64,000 nt of DNA from an uncultured Oscillospiraceae bacterium. GTDB taxonomy: Bacteria > Bacillota > Clostridia > Oscillospirales > Oscillospiraceae. The notes below the pieces were generated by a model that saw only the letters and a program-made list of their open reading frames with translations, ran no database searches and was not told the DNA's origin. Below are positions 8,422 through 17,460 of this stretch, in pieces. The stretch covers positions 1 through 64,000 of the forward strand of contig CALXDC010000009.1 of assembly GCA_944386975.1 (NCBI GenBank), given 5' to 3'. The translations under genes were made by a program, and so were the position numbers. Each line of letters begins with the position of its first letter. The stretch's first letter is position 1.

Positions 8422-9143
8422 GGATGTTCTCTCCGGTCCATCTCCACAGCGGTGGCCAGGGCGATCTCCATCATGGCGGTGAAGGTGGTCTGCCGTGCCT
8501 CGGCGTCCAGCTCCTCTCCGGTAACCAGATGGTCGCTGATGGAGCAGAGGGCCAGGGCCCGTTTCCCCAGGCTCGCCGCCACGCAGTAGAGTCCGGCGGC
8601 CTCCATCTCCACCGCCAGCACCCCCATGGCGCCCCACTCGGCGGTGCGGTTTTTCACGTCGTAGAAGTTGTCCGTGGACACCAGATTCCCCACCGGCATC
8701 TCGATCCCCATTTTCCGGGCCGCCGCCACGGCGGTCTCCAGAAGGGTGAAGTCGGCGATGGGGGCGAAGGTGCCGGGGAGACCGTACTGGACGGGGAAGG
8801 CGGAGTTGGTGCAGGCCCCTTGGGCCGCCACCACATCCCGCAGCTTCAGCCTGGGGCTGATGGCCCCGGCCGAGCCGATGCGCAGAATATTCTCCACCCC
8901 ATACTGGTTGTAGAGCTCGGTGGCGTAGATGGCCATGGAGGGAATCCCCATACCGGAGGCCATCACGGACACGGGGACGCCCTCGTAGGTGCCGGTGTAG
9001 CCGTGGATGCCCCGGACGTTGTTGACCAGCCTTGCGTCCCGGAGATAGGTCTCGGCGATGAACTTGGCCCGGAGCGGGTCGCCGGGCATCAGCACCGTTT
9101 TGGCAAAGTCGCCCATGGCGGCGCTGTTGTGAGGAGTAGCCAT
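8418..9143 (-). CDS. deoD: Purine-nucleoside phosphorylase, DeoD type
   Basis: 241 residues, the usual length for the hexameric DeoD family. Visible are MATPHNSA, VLMPGDPLRAKFIAE (phosphate-binding Arg), GSAGAI, and the nucleoside-site segment VEMEAAGLYCVA followed by CSISDHLVTGE with the catalytic Asp. It phosphorolyses purine (deoxy)nucleosides to base and (deoxy)ribose-1-phosphate. The start has an AAAGGAG site. It sits between the pyrophosphatase and SGNH genes in a compact minus-strand operon. Confidence 0.96.
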   Translation of the reverse strand: MATPHNSAAMGDFAKTVLMPGDPLRAKFIAETYLRDARLVNNVRGIHGYTGTYEGVPVSVMASGMGIPSMAIYATELYNQYGVENILRIGSAGAISPRLKLRDVVAAQGACTNSAFPVQYGLPGTFAPIADFTLLETAVAAARKMGIEMPVGNLVSTDNFYDVKNRTAEWGAMGVLAVEMEAAGLYCVAASLGKRALALCSISDHLVTGEELDAEARQTTFTAMMEIALATAVEMDRREHP

Positions 9144-9174
9144 ACCGTCGTCTCCTTTCTGATGCAGTCTGCCG

Positions 9175-10791
9175 TCAGCCCCACAGGGCGGACAGCATGG
9201 GGACCACCTGCTTCTTCCGGCTCATCACCTTAGGCAGGAACATGACGTTGTCCTTCAAAGAGGCGTTGAAGGCCTGCTCTGCCAGCTCCGGGTCCCCGAT
9301 ATAGAGAAGCTGAGACCCCTCCTTCAGCACGTCGGTGAGCATGAGGATCATCAGGTTGTAGCCCCGGTCCGTCATGGTCTTGTGCATGAGGGCCAGGAAC
9401 TCGTCCTTCCGCTGGAGGTGACGGTCGGAATCGATGCAGGTAATCTGGCTGATGCCGAAGTCGTGACCTGCAATGTGGAACTCCTTGAAATCGGTGAACA
9501 GCAGCTTCTCCACCGGCTGGTCCTCCGGGGCGGAGGCCTCGAAAATCTCCCGGCCCAGCTGCTCCAGAGAGATATCCGCCAGGCTGGCCAGACGCTGGGC
9601 CATGTTCCGGTCACGCTGGGTGCAGGTAGGGGACTTGAACATTACCGTATCGCTGACAATGGCGGCGGCCATAAGGCCTGCCAGGCGCTTGGGAGGCATG
9701 ACGCCCCGCTCCTGAAACATGGCAGCCACAATGGTGGTGGTACTGCCCACCGGCTCGTTGCGGAAGTAGATGGGGGTGCCCGTCTGGATGTCCGCCAGGC
9801 GGTGGTGGTCGATGATGGCCACGATGTCCGTCTGGTCGAGACCCGGCACCGACTGGGCGGCCTCGTTGTGGTCCACCAGCACCACCCGCTTGCGCCGGGG
9901 CTTCAGGATGTGGTAGCGGGACAGAGTACCCACCACCTTCTCCTCAGAGTTGAGGATGGGGTAGCTGCGGTAGCGGCTCTGGAGGACCACCTCTTTCACG
10001 TCGTCGATGTAGTCGCTGAGGTGGAAGCACTCCAGGTCCTTGGTGCGGCAGACGCCTCCGGCGGGGATGGCCTGGAAGAGAAGGCGCACCGCCCGGTAGC
10101 AGTCAAAGGGAGTGGAGATGATGCAGGTGTCCGTCTCCATCTGCCGGAGGTTCTCCGGCAGCTCCGCCTGGCAGAGAATCACGCAGCCCACCCCCTGCTC
10201 CACCGCCGCCTGGAGAATCTCCGGCTGACGGCCGCAGAGGAGAACCGTGTCCCTGTCGTTGAAGGGCAGGTCCTCCAGGGCCCGGGGCAGGGCGATGACC
10301 ACCCGGCCGCTGATGGTGTTCACCACCCGCCGGGGCTCGTTGAGCAGCTCCCCCTCCAGCACGCTGAGGATGTTGAAGATGGGCACCTCATCCAGCACCG
10401 GGTCGGCAATGGTCTTCATATCCTGCTCGGCAATGTCGCCGCTGGTGAGCATCCCCACCAGCTTCCCTTCGTCGTCGGTGATGGGGATGGCGGCAATGTG
10501 CCAGTCCGCCTCCATGGCGGACCAGGCCCGGTTGACGGTGACGGCCCGGTTGAGAATGGGAGGCACATCGTACTCCAGGTCCTGGACCTGGGTGCGCATA
10601 TCGGTGATATAGAGGGGGGGATCGAAACCGAAGCGGTTGAGGATGGCCCTGGTCTCATCGCTGAGGTGGCCCAGCCGGGCGGCCACGTACTCCCGGTCCC
10701 CCACGGCGTTGCGCAGGGTGGCGTAGGCCATGGCGGAGACGATGGAATCGGTGTCCGGGTTTCGGTGCCCGGTGACGTAGATCTTGTCCAA
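9175..10791 (-). CDS. Manganese-dependent inorganic pyrophosphatase with CBS and DRTGG domains
   Basis: 538 residues. The DHH phosphoesterase N-part starts with GHRNPDTDS (metal-binding His/Asp) at about 8-16. CBS and DRTGG segments (roughly residues 65-300) are inserted before the second DHH half with LVDHNE and IIDHHR, and the C-terminal DHHA2 domain follows. It hydrolyses pyrophosphate in the cytoplasm; the CBS pair is the nucleotide-sensing regulatory insert of clostridial CBS-PPases (AMP/ADP inhibit, ATP and diadenosine polyphosphates activate in characterised members). The start is a TTG (10791-10789) behind a strong AAAGGAGGAG site. Residues MDKIYVTGHRNPD start directly at the first strand, which supports TTG. 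Confidence 0.93.
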   Translation of the reverse strand: MDKIYVTGHRNPDTDSIVSAMAYATLRNAVGDREYVAARLGHLSDETRAILNRFGFDPPLYITDMRTQVQDLEYDVPPILNRAVTVNRAWSAMEADWHIAAIPITDDEGKLVGMLTSGDIAEQDMKTIADPVLDEVPIFNILSVLEGELLNEPRRVVNTISGRVVIALPRALEDLPFNDRDTVLLCGRQPEILQAAVEQGVGCVILCQAELPENLRQMETDTCIISTPFDCYRAVRLLFQAIPAGGVCRTKDLECFHLSDYIDDVKEVVLQSRYRSYPILNSEEKVVGTLSRYHILKPRRKRVVLVDHNEAAQSVPGLDQTDIVAIIDHHRLADIQTGTPIYFRNEPVGSTTTIVAAMFQERGVMPPKRLAGLMAAAIVSDTVMFKSPTCTQRDRNMAQRLASLADISLEQLGREIFEASAPEDQPVEKLLFTDFKEFHIAGHDFGISQITCIDSDRHLQRKDEFLALMHKTMTDRGYNLMILMLTDVLKEGSQLLYIGDPELAEQAFNASLKDNVMFLPKVMSRKKQVVPMLSALWG

Positions 10792-10830
10792 GAAAACTCC
10801 TCCTTTACGGATGTGGTGGAAGCAACGGGG

Positions 10831-11451
10831 TCATCGTCCCCGAAGGCCGGCGCAGTAGGCGGCGGCGTCAAAGGGGTCTAAGGGGCTGTCCTTCCGGAGA
10901 TAGAGGGGGTGATGGGGGTGGCCCCGCTTGCTGCGTGCTCCGGCGGTGAACCACCGGGCGCCTCTCCCCTCTCCAATGGCGATCATATCCTCCACAGAGG
11001 GAATCAGATAGTCCCGCTCCTCGATGATGTTCCCCCAGGCGGCCCACACCGCCGGGGCGGAGGAGAGAGAGAGGATGTAGTCGAAGGCGGCCATGTTCTC
11101 CCGGTGGAGGGTCTCGTTGCGCCGCCGCTCCATGTCGGCGGGCCGGGTGGCCCGCTGGGGATAGACGTTGAACATGAGAAAGCTGTCATAACCGTTGAAG
11201 AGGGCCACCCGCTCCACACTCTTGAGGGTGTTGTCCAGATCGCCGGGGGCGGCAGTGGAGGGGTTGATGCCCACGCAGATGAGGGGCCGCTCCCCCCGGG
11301 TGCCCAGGATGTACCGGTACTCCCCGTAGGTGTTGGGGACATAGAGCCACCGGCTGACGTCGTAGTCCGGGGAGGGCCGGAGGGCGGCCTCCAGGGCTTC
11401 CTGAAAGGGCAGAATAGCCAGGGCGGCGGTGTCGCCGCTGGGAATGTGCAT
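10831..11451 (-). CDS. DUF1643 domain protein
   Basis: 206 residues. The family core is recognisable: RYILGTRGERPLICVGINPSTA, then D-x-T-LKSVERVA, NGYDSFLMFNVYPQRATRP, and later AWGNIIEERDYL. DUF1643 proteins are small, function unknown, and widespread in bacteria. It lies 15 bases after thiI and 39 before the pyrophosphatase, inside the same minus-strand operon. GGGAGGG precedes the ATG. Confidence 0.88.
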   Translation of the reverse strand: MHIPSGDTAALAILPFQEALEAALRPSPDYDVSRWLYVPNTYGEYRYILGTRGERPLICVGINPSTAAPGDLDNTLKSVERVALFNGYDSFLMFNVYPQRATRPADMERRRNETLHRENMAAFDYILSLSSAPAVWAAWGNIIEERDYLIPSVEDMIAIGEGRGARWFTAGARSKRGHPHHPLYLRKDSPLDPFDAAAYCAGLRGR

Positions 11452-11466
11452 GGCGGTCCCTCCCTC

Positions 11467-12645
11467 TCAGGCCCCGTAGCGGATCACCTCGTAGCGGGTG
11501 GCCGCCATGGCCCGGTCCACCAGGCCCTCGATGTCCAAAACGGATTCCAACTCCCGCACGTCCTCCACCTTGGGGTGGGTCCGGGGGTGACGGGGGGTGA
11601 AGACGGTGCAGCAGTCCTCAAAGGGCTGGATGGAGGTCTCAAAGGTGCCGATGCGCCGGGCGATGCGGACGATCTCCTCCTTGTCCATGGCCACCACGGG
11701 GCGGAAGATGGGCAGCACGGCGGCGTCCTCAGTGGAGGCCATGGCCTCCATGGTCTGGCTGGCCACCTGCCCCAGGCACTCGCCGGTGACCAGGGCCTTG
11801 GCCCCCACCCGCTTCGCCACCCGGTCGGCGCAGCGCATCATGAAGCGGCGCATGATGAGGGTGAAATACTCCTCAGGGCAGTCCCGGCGGATGGCCTCCT
11901 GAATTTCAGTGAAGGGCACGGTGTGGACCACCAGCCGCCCACACCAGGGCACCAGGAGCCGTGCCAGCTCCAGCACCTTCTCCAACGCCTGAGGGGAGGT
12001 GTAGGGGGGACTGTAGAAGTGGACCATCTCCAGCTGAACCCCCCGCTTGGCCACCATCCAGGAGGCCACGGGGCTGTCGATGCCGCCGGAGAGGAGGCTG
12101 ACGGCGGTTCCCCCCATGCCGATGGGGAGGCCGCCGGCCCCGGGGACGGCGGGGCCGTGGACATAGGCCGCCTTCTCCCGGACCTCCACCATGACGGTGA
12201 CCTCCGGGTGGTGGACGTCCACGGTGAGGTGGGGGTAGGCGTCGTGGAGGGCGCCTCCCACATGGCGGGAGATCTCAATACTTCCGTAAGGGAAGTTTTT
12301 GTCGGAGCGCTTGCTCTCCACCTTGAAGCTGCGGACAGTCTCCAGGGTCTCCTTCAGGTAGACCTTGGCGGTGGCGATGATGTCCTCCAGGTCCTTCTCA
12401 CAGGGCCGTGCCCGGACCACGGCCACCACGCCGAAGATTTTCCGGCAGGCGTCGTAGGCCCCGTCGATGTCGCAGTCCCCCTGAAGGGGCTCCACATAGA
12501 TGGTGGACTGCTTGGAGTAGATGTTGAAGCTGCCGTAGTTTTTCATCCGGCGGCGGATGTTGGCCAGCAGCTTGTCCTCGAAGGTGTGGCGGTTGAGGCC
12601 CTTCAGGACCACCTCGCCCAGCTTCAGTAAGATCAGTTCCTGCAT
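11467..12645 (-). CDS. thiI: tRNA 4-thiouridine synthase ThiI (no rhodanese domain)
   Basis: 392 residues. An N-terminal ferredoxin-like/THUMP region covers about 1-165, followed by the PP-loop adenylation motif SGGIDSP at 186-192 and the C-terminal ATPase core with FEDCCTVFTP. It adenylates tRNA U8 for sulfur insertion and may supply sulfur for thiamin. As in most Firmicutes, the rhodanese domain of E. coli ThiI is missing, so sulfur would come from a dedicated cysteine desulfurase not seen here. ATG 12645 follows AGGAGG by 6 bases; the ATG at 12699 lies upstream of the SD and was rejected. First gene of a five-gene minus-strand operon. Confidence 0.95.
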   Translation of the reverse strand: MQELILLKLGEVVLKGLNRHTFEDKLLANIRRRMKNYGSFNIYSKQSTIYVEPLQGDCDIDGAYDACRKIFGVVAVVRARPCEKDLEDIIATAKVYLKETLETVRSFKVESKRSDKNFPYGSIEISRHVGGALHDAYPHLTVDVHHPEVTVMVEVREKAAYVHGPAVPGAGGLPIGMGGTAVSLLSGGIDSPVASWMVAKRGVQLEMVHFYSPPYTSPQALEKVLELARLLVPWCGRLVVHTVPFTEIQEAIRRDCPEEYFTLIMRRFMMRCADRVAKRVGAKALVTGECLGQVASQTMEAMASTEDAAVLPIFRPVVAMDKEEIVRIARRIGTFETSIQPFEDCCTVFTPRHPRTHPKVEDVRELESVLDIEGLVDRAMAATRYEVIRYGA

Positions 12646-12677
12646 AAATTCCTCCTGAGGGGAAGTAGTTTGTCCAT

Positions 12678-12706
12678 AGTATACGCTATTTTTTGCCATA
12701 AGGAAA
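12678..12706 (-). promoter_or_regulatory. Candidate promoter of the thiI operon
   Basis: On the minus strand TTTCCT (12706-12701), 17 bases, TATACT (12683-12678). The -35 is weak and the -10 is good. It lies 33 bases before the thiI start. Confidence 0.5.
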
Positions 12707-12755
12707 GAGAAACCATTGGAAAAAGGGTGAAAATCCCCTGCCGGGGCGGGTGCGT

Positions 12756-13560
12756 TTTACCCTCCGGCCGGGCGGGCCATACCGCTGACGGCGGTTTTGC
12801 CGCTTTTGCCGGTACCCGACGGTATTTCGATCCCTTCTTTGCCTCCGTCGGCCTACTTTTCTCGTCAAAGAAAAGTAGGCAAAAGTTGACTTAGAACCTA
12901 TGGTTCTAAGAACTCCTTTTTTCCTATTATAGGAAATTTGCCCCATTTTTTGGCGGTTTTGTGCGGCTGACGGATGCAAGGGAGTGACCGGGTTCCCCTC
13001 CTTCCGCGCTTTAGCGCGCTGCCTTGGTGGTTGTTGGGCCTTCTGCAATTGCAACCACTAAAGCCTTCCCCTCGGGGGAAGGTGCCCCCGAAGGGGGCGG
13101 ATGAGGGGAAGGGTGTCGAGGCATACCCGATTTACTCGGAAGCAATTTTGCATCAAACGGGAATTTTCGATTTTTCCCCGAGTTGGCTCAACGTATTTCG
13201 TTGGCGTTCCCCTCATCCGTCACGGCTCCGCCGTGCCACCTTCCCCCAGGGGAAGGCTTAGGGCTACGTCAGCCCACCGTATCAGCGCGAAGCGCAGCGC
13301 AGACGCAGAAGATGACCCAAAACGGCGTCACTCCGACCAGACCGGCCGCAAAAGCCTCTCTGACCATCTGGTCTTGGTAACAGCCAAGGGAGTCCTTAGA
13401 ACCGTAGGTTCTAAGTCAACTTTTGCCTACTTTTCTTTGACGAGAAAAGTAGGCCGCCGGAGGCAACAAAGGGATCGAAATACTGTCGGCCACCGGCAAA
13501 AAGGGCCAAGCCCTCGTCAGAAGGCCCCCATACCGGCATGAAAAAAGCCCCCTTCCGGGG
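12756..13560. repeat. Repeat element A: long-inverted-end non-coding element carrying a nested element
   Basis: About 805 bp. The left end (about 12756-12916) is the reverse complement of the right end (about 13390-13540). Each arm holds two perfect hairpins: GCCTACTTTTCT...AGAAAAGTAGGC (12851-12880; 13425-13454) and CTTAGAACC-NNN-GGTTCTAAG (12890-12910; 13395-13415). The centre shares the blocks GGCTGACGGATGCAAGG and CGCGCTttAGCGCG, and a segment near 13310, with elements B and C. No credible ORF, transposase or coding signal is seen. It fills the thiI-azlD intergenic space. Without the nested 195-bp insert it would be about 610 bp, the size of B and C. Confidence 0.85.
13063..13257. repeat. 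Nested 195-bp palindromic element inside element A
   Basis: The left arm (13063-13108) starts GCCTTCCCC and ends GGATGAGGGG. The right arm (13209-13257) is its inverted counterpart, CCCCTCATCC ... GGGGAAGGC. Each arm has its own inner hairpin of different sequence: GCCCCCGAAGGGGGC left, CACGGCTCCGCCGTG right. Elements B and C carry only one GCCTTCCCC/GGGGAAGGC hairpin at this place, so A looks like B/C plus an insertion. No ORF. Confidence 0.8.
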
Positions 13561-13562
13561 GC
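13541..13562 (-). terminator. Terminator of the fumC-azlCD operon
   Basis: GCCCCC-TTCC-GGGGGC at 13547-13562, with six T on the minus strand (complement of 13541-13546). It starts 5 bases after the azlD stop. Confidence 0.85.
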
Positions 13563-13567
13563 ATTTT

Positions 13568-13876
13568 TCATACCAGAAAGAACTCCGCGATGAGGACCAC
13601 CAGGCAGCTGACCACCGCCACGCCGAAAAGGCTCACCCCCAGCCAGGCGAGGACGATGCCCGCCGCCAGGGCCAGAAAGCCGGACAGGGGCGTCTGGGTA
13701 GCCTCGGTGATGGCCGGGAAAGTCATCACCGCCAGGGTCACATAGGGCACATAGTAGAGGAAGGAGCGGATGGTCCGGTTGGTGATTTCCCGCCGGATCA
13801 GCACCAGCGGGGTCACGCGGATCAGGTAGGTCACCGCCGCCATCACCAGGATGTATAGCCAGATGTTATGCGTCAT
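13568..13876 (-). CDS. azlD: AzlD-family branched-chain amino acid exporter small subunit
   Basis: 102 residues, four hydrophobic segments. Typical AzlD wording: YLIRVTPLVLIRREI, then a YYVPYVTLAVMTFPAI stretch. It pairs with AzlC to export branched-chain amino acids or analogues such as azaleucine. Its start lies 11 bases inside the azlC end, so translation is coupled. Terminator follows directly. Confidence 0.92.
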   Translation of the reverse strand: MTHNIWLYILVMAAVTYLIRVTPLVLIRREITNRTIRSFLYYVPYVTLAVMTFPAITEATQTPLSGFLALAAGIVLAWLGVSLFGVAVVSCLVVLIAEFFLV

Positions 13877-14582
13877 GCTGATCCTCCTTCACCGGAAACA
13901 GAATGGCCGCCGCCAGGGACAGCACCACCGTCAGAAGGATGGTCTTCATGCCGGAGGAAATCCCGCTGAGCAGGCTGAGGCGGCTGACTGCGTAGCTGGC
14001 GGCGAAGCTCACCGCCACCAGTCCCGCGATGATCCGGCTCTTCCGGGCCGGTGGGATAATGATAGCCAGAAACATGCCGTAGAGTCCCACGCTCAGGGCG
14101 CTCACCACCCGCAGGGGCAGGATGTTGCCCATGATGACTCCCAGCAGGGTGCCCAGGCTCCATCCGGGAATGGCCACCGCCATGGCCCCGTAGGTATACC
14201 AGGGGTTCAGATATCCCGGCCGGGCCACAGAGATGCCGAAGATCTCGTCGGTAACGTCGTAGCCGATGAGCAGCCGGTGGCCCAGGGGGACGCTGGGGTG
14301 GAGCTTCTGGCTGAGGGCGCAGGACATGAGGAGATACCGGGCGTTGGCCACCAGAGTCATCACCGCCACCTCCAGATAGCCCGCCCCGGAGGCGATGAGG
14401 GCAAAGGCGGCGTACTCCCCGGCGGAGGCGTTGTTGGTGAGGCTGGCCACCATGGCCTGGAGCGCGGAAAACCCGGCGTTGCGGGCGGTGATGCCAAGGG
14501 TGAAAGCCACGGCAAAATAGCCGGTGGCGATGGGAATGCCGTCCTTCATTCCCCGCCCGAAGCAGGTGCGGTTGTCGTTCAA
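13866..14582 (-). CDS. azlC: AzlC-family branched-chain amino acid exporter large subunit
   Basis: 238 residues with about 6-7 membrane segments. The AzlC signature GMKDGIPIATGYFAVAFTLG near the N-terminus is followed by MTLVANARYLLMSCALS and GYDVTDEIFGIS. It forms the main channel of the AzlCD exporter. It follows fumC after 31 bases, so it is probably read through from the same promoter. Confidence 0.93.
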   Translation of the reverse strand: MNDNRTCFGRGMKDGIPIATGYFAVAFTLGITARNAGFSALQAMVASLTNNASAGEYAAFALIASGAGYLEVAVMTLVANARYLLMSCALSQKLHPSVPLGHRLLIGYDVTDEIFGISVARPGYLNPWYTYGAMAVAIPGWSLGTLLGVIMGNILPLRVVSALSVGLYGMFLAIIIPPARKSRIIAGLVAVSFAASYAVSRLSLLSGISSGMKTILLTVVLSLAAAILFPVKEDQHDA

Positions 14583-14613
14583 GGTTGTTTCCTCCGTAGA
14601 TCAGGATTGGGAC

Positions 14614-15975
14614 TCATACCATCTTGTCCGCCTGCACCGCCCGGTCATAGGCCTCGGCGGTGAGAAGGCCGCTGTCCAGCACCGCTTGCCGGAGGGTCAG
14701 CCCTTCCTGGTGGGCCCGCTTGGCGCACTCCGCCGCCTTCTCATAGCCGATGAGGGGGGTCAGGCAGGTCACCAGCATCAGCGACCGGTCCACCAGCTCC
14801 CCCATCCGCTGCCGGTTGGCCCGGAGGCCCTGGAGGCAGTTGCGGTCGAAGGAGTCCATCACGTCGGAGAGAAGCTCCACGGACTGGAGAAAGTTGTAGG
14901 CGATCACCGGCATAAACACATTCAGCTCAAAGTTGCCCTGACTGGCGGCAAAACCGATAGCGGCGTCGTTGCCCATCACCTGCACCGCCACCATGGTCAC
15001 CGCCTCACACTGGGTGGGATTCACCTTGCCGGGCATGATGGAGCTGCCCGGCTCGTTCTCCGGAATAACGATCTCCCCCAGGCCGCACCGGGGACCGCTG
15101 GCCAGCCACCGCACGTCGTTGGCGATCTTCATAAGGTCCGCCGCCAGGGCCTTCAGAAAGCCGTGGGCGTAGACAAAGCCGTCCTTGCTGGTGAGGGCGT
15201 GGAACTTGTTGGGGCTGGTAAAAAACCGGTGTCCGGTATACCGGGTCAGCAGCACCGCCGTCCGCTCCCCGAAATCGTGGGGGGCGTTGAGACCGGTGCC
15301 CACAGCGGTGCCGCCCAGGGCCAGGTACCGCAGGGCGTCCACGGCCCCCGCCGCCATCTCCCGGCAGACGGTGAGCATGTGCCGCCAGCCGCTGATCTCC
15401 TGAGAGAAGCGGAGGGGCACCGCGTCCTGAAGGTGGGTGCGGCCGATCTTGATCACGTCCCGGTTCTCCTCCTCCAGCCGCCGGAGGGTCTTCTCCAGCC
15501 GCTCCATGGCTGGCAGGAGCCGCTCCTCCATCTCGCACACCGCCGCGATGTGCATGGCGGTGGGGAAGGTGTCGTTGGAGCTCTGGGACAGGTTCACGTG
15601 GTCGTTGGGGTGGACCTCCACCCCCGCCTTGGCGCACAGGTGGGCGATAACCTCGTTGACGTTCATATTGCTCTGGGTGCCGGAGCCGGTCTGCCAGATC
15701 TTCAGGGGAAACTCCCCGTCCAGCTCCCCGCCTGCAATGAGGCCGCAGGCGGCGGCAATGGCGTCCCGCCGCTCCTCGCTGAGCTTGCCGCAATCCCAGT
15801 TGGCCTGGGCGGCAGCCTTTTTCAGATGGGCAAAGGCCCGGATGATGGACCGGGGCATCGTCTCCGTGCCGATGGCAAAGTTCTGGAGGCTGCGCTGGGT
15901 CTGGGCCCCCCACAGCCGGTCCGCCGGCACCAGAACGGTACCCATGGTGTCGTGCTCCTCCCGCAGATTCTGCAT
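14614..15975 (-). CDS. fumC: Class II fumarate hydratase
   Basis: 453 residues, normal FumC length, no iron-sulfur cysteines. TGSGTQSNMN (about 96-105), GRTHLQDAVPL (178-188), and the superfamily signature GSSIMPGKVNP at 310-320 with the catalytic loop Ser. It interconverts fumarate and malate. AGGAGG precedes the ATG by 8 bases. A possible extended -10 (TGC-TATCAT, minus strand 16057-16049) lies 74 bases upstream with no clear -35. A divergent Fe-alcohol dehydrogenase gene starts 198 bases away. Confidence 0.96.
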   Translation of the reverse strand: MQNLREEHDTMGTVLVPADRLWGAQTQRSLQNFAIGTETMPRSIIRAFAHLKKAAAQANWDCGKLSEERRDAIAAACGLIAGGELDGEFPLKIWQTGSGTQSNMNVNEVIAHLCAKAGVEVHPNDHVNLSQSSNDTFPTAMHIAAVCEMEERLLPAMERLEKTLRRLEEENRDVIKIGRTHLQDAVPLRFSQEISGWRHMLTVCREMAAGAVDALRYLALGGTAVGTGLNAPHDFGERTAVLLTRYTGHRFFTSPNKFHALTSKDGFVYAHGFLKALAADLMKIANDVRWLASGPRCGLGEIVIPENEPGSSIMPGKVNPTQCEAVTMVAVQVMGNDAAIGFAASQGNFELNVFMPVIAYNFLQSVELLSDVMDSFDRNCLQGLRANRQRMGELVDRSLMLVTCLTPLIGYEKAAECAKRAHQEGLTLRQAVLDSGLLTAEAYDRAVQADKMV

Positions 15976-16173
15976 ATCGGTGACCTCCTGTCAGTTTCGA
16001 TATCTATGTCAAAGCCGCTTTCGGCGGCCTGTCGCGTCAATATGCCTTATGATAGCACCCCGAGGAGAAAATAGAAAGGCGTAGATTTGCTGAAAATTCC
16101 GTTTTGCATCCGGGCGGCTTTATGATATCATGGTGGAAAGAAGCCGCCGGCAGGCGGCGGAAGGAGCGAGATC

Positions 16174-17358
16174 ATGAAAAATTTCACCTTTTACAGTCCC
16201 ACTCAGGTGGTGTTCGGCCGGGACGGCGCGGACCGGGCAGGCGAGCTGACGGCAGCCTTCGGCGGCAGGAAGGTCCTGGTACACTACGGCGGCGGCAGCG
16301 CCGTGCGCAGCGGCCTTCTCCAGCGGGTCTGCCGGTCTCTGGAGGACAGCGGCGTGACCTGTGTGACCCTGGGCGGCGTGAAGCCCAACCCCCGTCTGTC
16401 CCTGATCCGGGAGGGGATCGCCCTTGGGAGGCGGGAAGGGGTGGATTTCCTCCTGGCGGTGGGCGGCGGCAGCGTCATCGACTCTGCCAAGGCCATCGCC
16501 TACGGCCTCTGCATGGAGGGGGACGTGTGGGACCTCTACGCCAAGGAAGCCCAGGCGGCATCCTGCCTCCCCCTGGGGGCGGTGCTGACCATCGCGGCGG
16601 CGGGCAGCGAGACCAGCAACTCCTCGGTGATCACCAACGACGAGACCGGCGAGAAGCGGGGCTATAGCAGCGATCTGTGCCGCTGCCGCTTTGCCGTCAT
16701 GGACCCGGCGCTGACCTTTACCCTGCCCCCCTATCAGACGGCCAGCGGCTGCACAGACATCATGATGCACATGCTGGAGCGGTATTTCCATCCGGGCGGG
16801 GTGCTGTCCATGTCCTCGGACGGCATGACGGAGTCCCTGCTGCGGACCATGCTGGTCTGCTCCCGCAGGGTGCTGGAGCAGCCGGAGGACTACGACGCCC
16901 GGGCGGAGGTCATGTGGATGGGCAGCCTCGCCCACAACGACCTGCTCCAATGCGGCAACGGCACCCGTGGAGACTGGGCCTGCCACCAGCTGGAGCACGA
17001 GCTGGGCGGCGTCTACGACGTGGCCCACGGGGCCGGTCTGGCGGCGGTGTGGCCCGCCTGGGCCCGGTATGTGGTGGACGCGGACCCGGCCCGGTTTGCC
17101 GCCTTCGGCCGGAACGTAATGGGCGTGGCGGAGACGGAGGACCGGGCGGCGGCCCTGGCGGGTATTGCCGCCTTTGAGGCGCATCTCCGGTCTCTGGGAA
17201 TGCCGGTAACGCTGACGGAGCTGCTGGGACGGCGGCTGGACGGGGAGGAGATTGCGGCCCTGGCCCATGGCTGCAGCTTCCGGGGAACGCGGACCATCGG
17301 GGCGGTGCGGCCGCTGGCGGAGGCGGACATGGCGGAGATCTACCGCCGGGCGCTATAG
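16174..17358 (+). CDS. Iron-containing alcohol dehydrogenase (NAD(P)H-dependent butanol dehydrogenase type)
   Basis: 394 residues. The NAD(P)-binding loop GGGSVIDSAKAIAY (97-110) and the metal ligands D195, H199, H271 and H285 in TDIMMH, CHQLEHELGG and VAHGAGLA fit the BdhA/YqhD branch. It reduces aldehydes such as butyraldehyde or acetaldehyde to alcohols. GGAAGGAG precedes ATG 16174. It could dispose of reducing power or serve as the alcohol dehydrogenase partner for EutE acetaldehyde, but it is 31 kb away (inference). A weak TTGCAT-16-TATCAT promoter (16104-16131) is possible. Confidence 0.93.
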   Translation: MKNFTFYSPTQVVFGRDGADRAGELTAAFGGRKVLVHYGGGSAVRSGLLQRVCRSLEDSGVTCVTLGGVKPNPRLSLIREGIALGRREGVDFLLAVGGGSVIDSAKAIAYGLCMEGDVWDLYAKEAQAASCLPLGAVLTIAAAGSETSNSSVITNDETGEKRGYSSDLCRCRFAVMDPALTFTLPPYQTASGCTDIMMHMLERYFHPGGVLSMSSDGMTESLLRTMLVCSRRVLEQPEDYDARAEVMWMGSLAHNDLLQCGNGTRGDWACHQLEHELGGVYDVAHGAGLAAVWPAWARYVVDADPARFAAFGRNVMGVAETEDRAAALAGIAAFEAHLRSLGMPVTLTELLGRRLDGEEIAALAHGCSFRGTRTIGAVRPLAEADMAEIYRRAL

Positions 17359-17381
17359 TCCCGCTCCCGGGGAAAAAGATG

Positions 17382-17409
17382 GCCCCGGCCTCTTGCGCGA
17401 GGCCGGGGC
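17382..17409. terminator. GC-rich terminator-like hairpin after the alcohol dehydrogenase
   Basis: GCCCCGGCCTC and its complement with a 6-base loop (11-bp stem). The plus-strand tail is only TTATG. The minus-strand tail has five T, so it may act better against antisense transcription. Confidence 0.6.
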
Positions 17410-17460
17410 TTATGATATGATAACGATTGACCGCCCGGAAACATGCGGCAGGGCAGATGT

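Noticed and set aside
12974..13541. Open frames of about 95-146 residues across repeat element A
   Set aside because: They run through inverted repeats and hairpins, lack SD sites and appear on both strands, so they are by-products of GC-rich palindromic DNA.
17427..17455. TTGACC upstream of tRNA-Ser as promoter -35
   Set aside because: No acceptable -10 at 16-18 bases; left unannotated.
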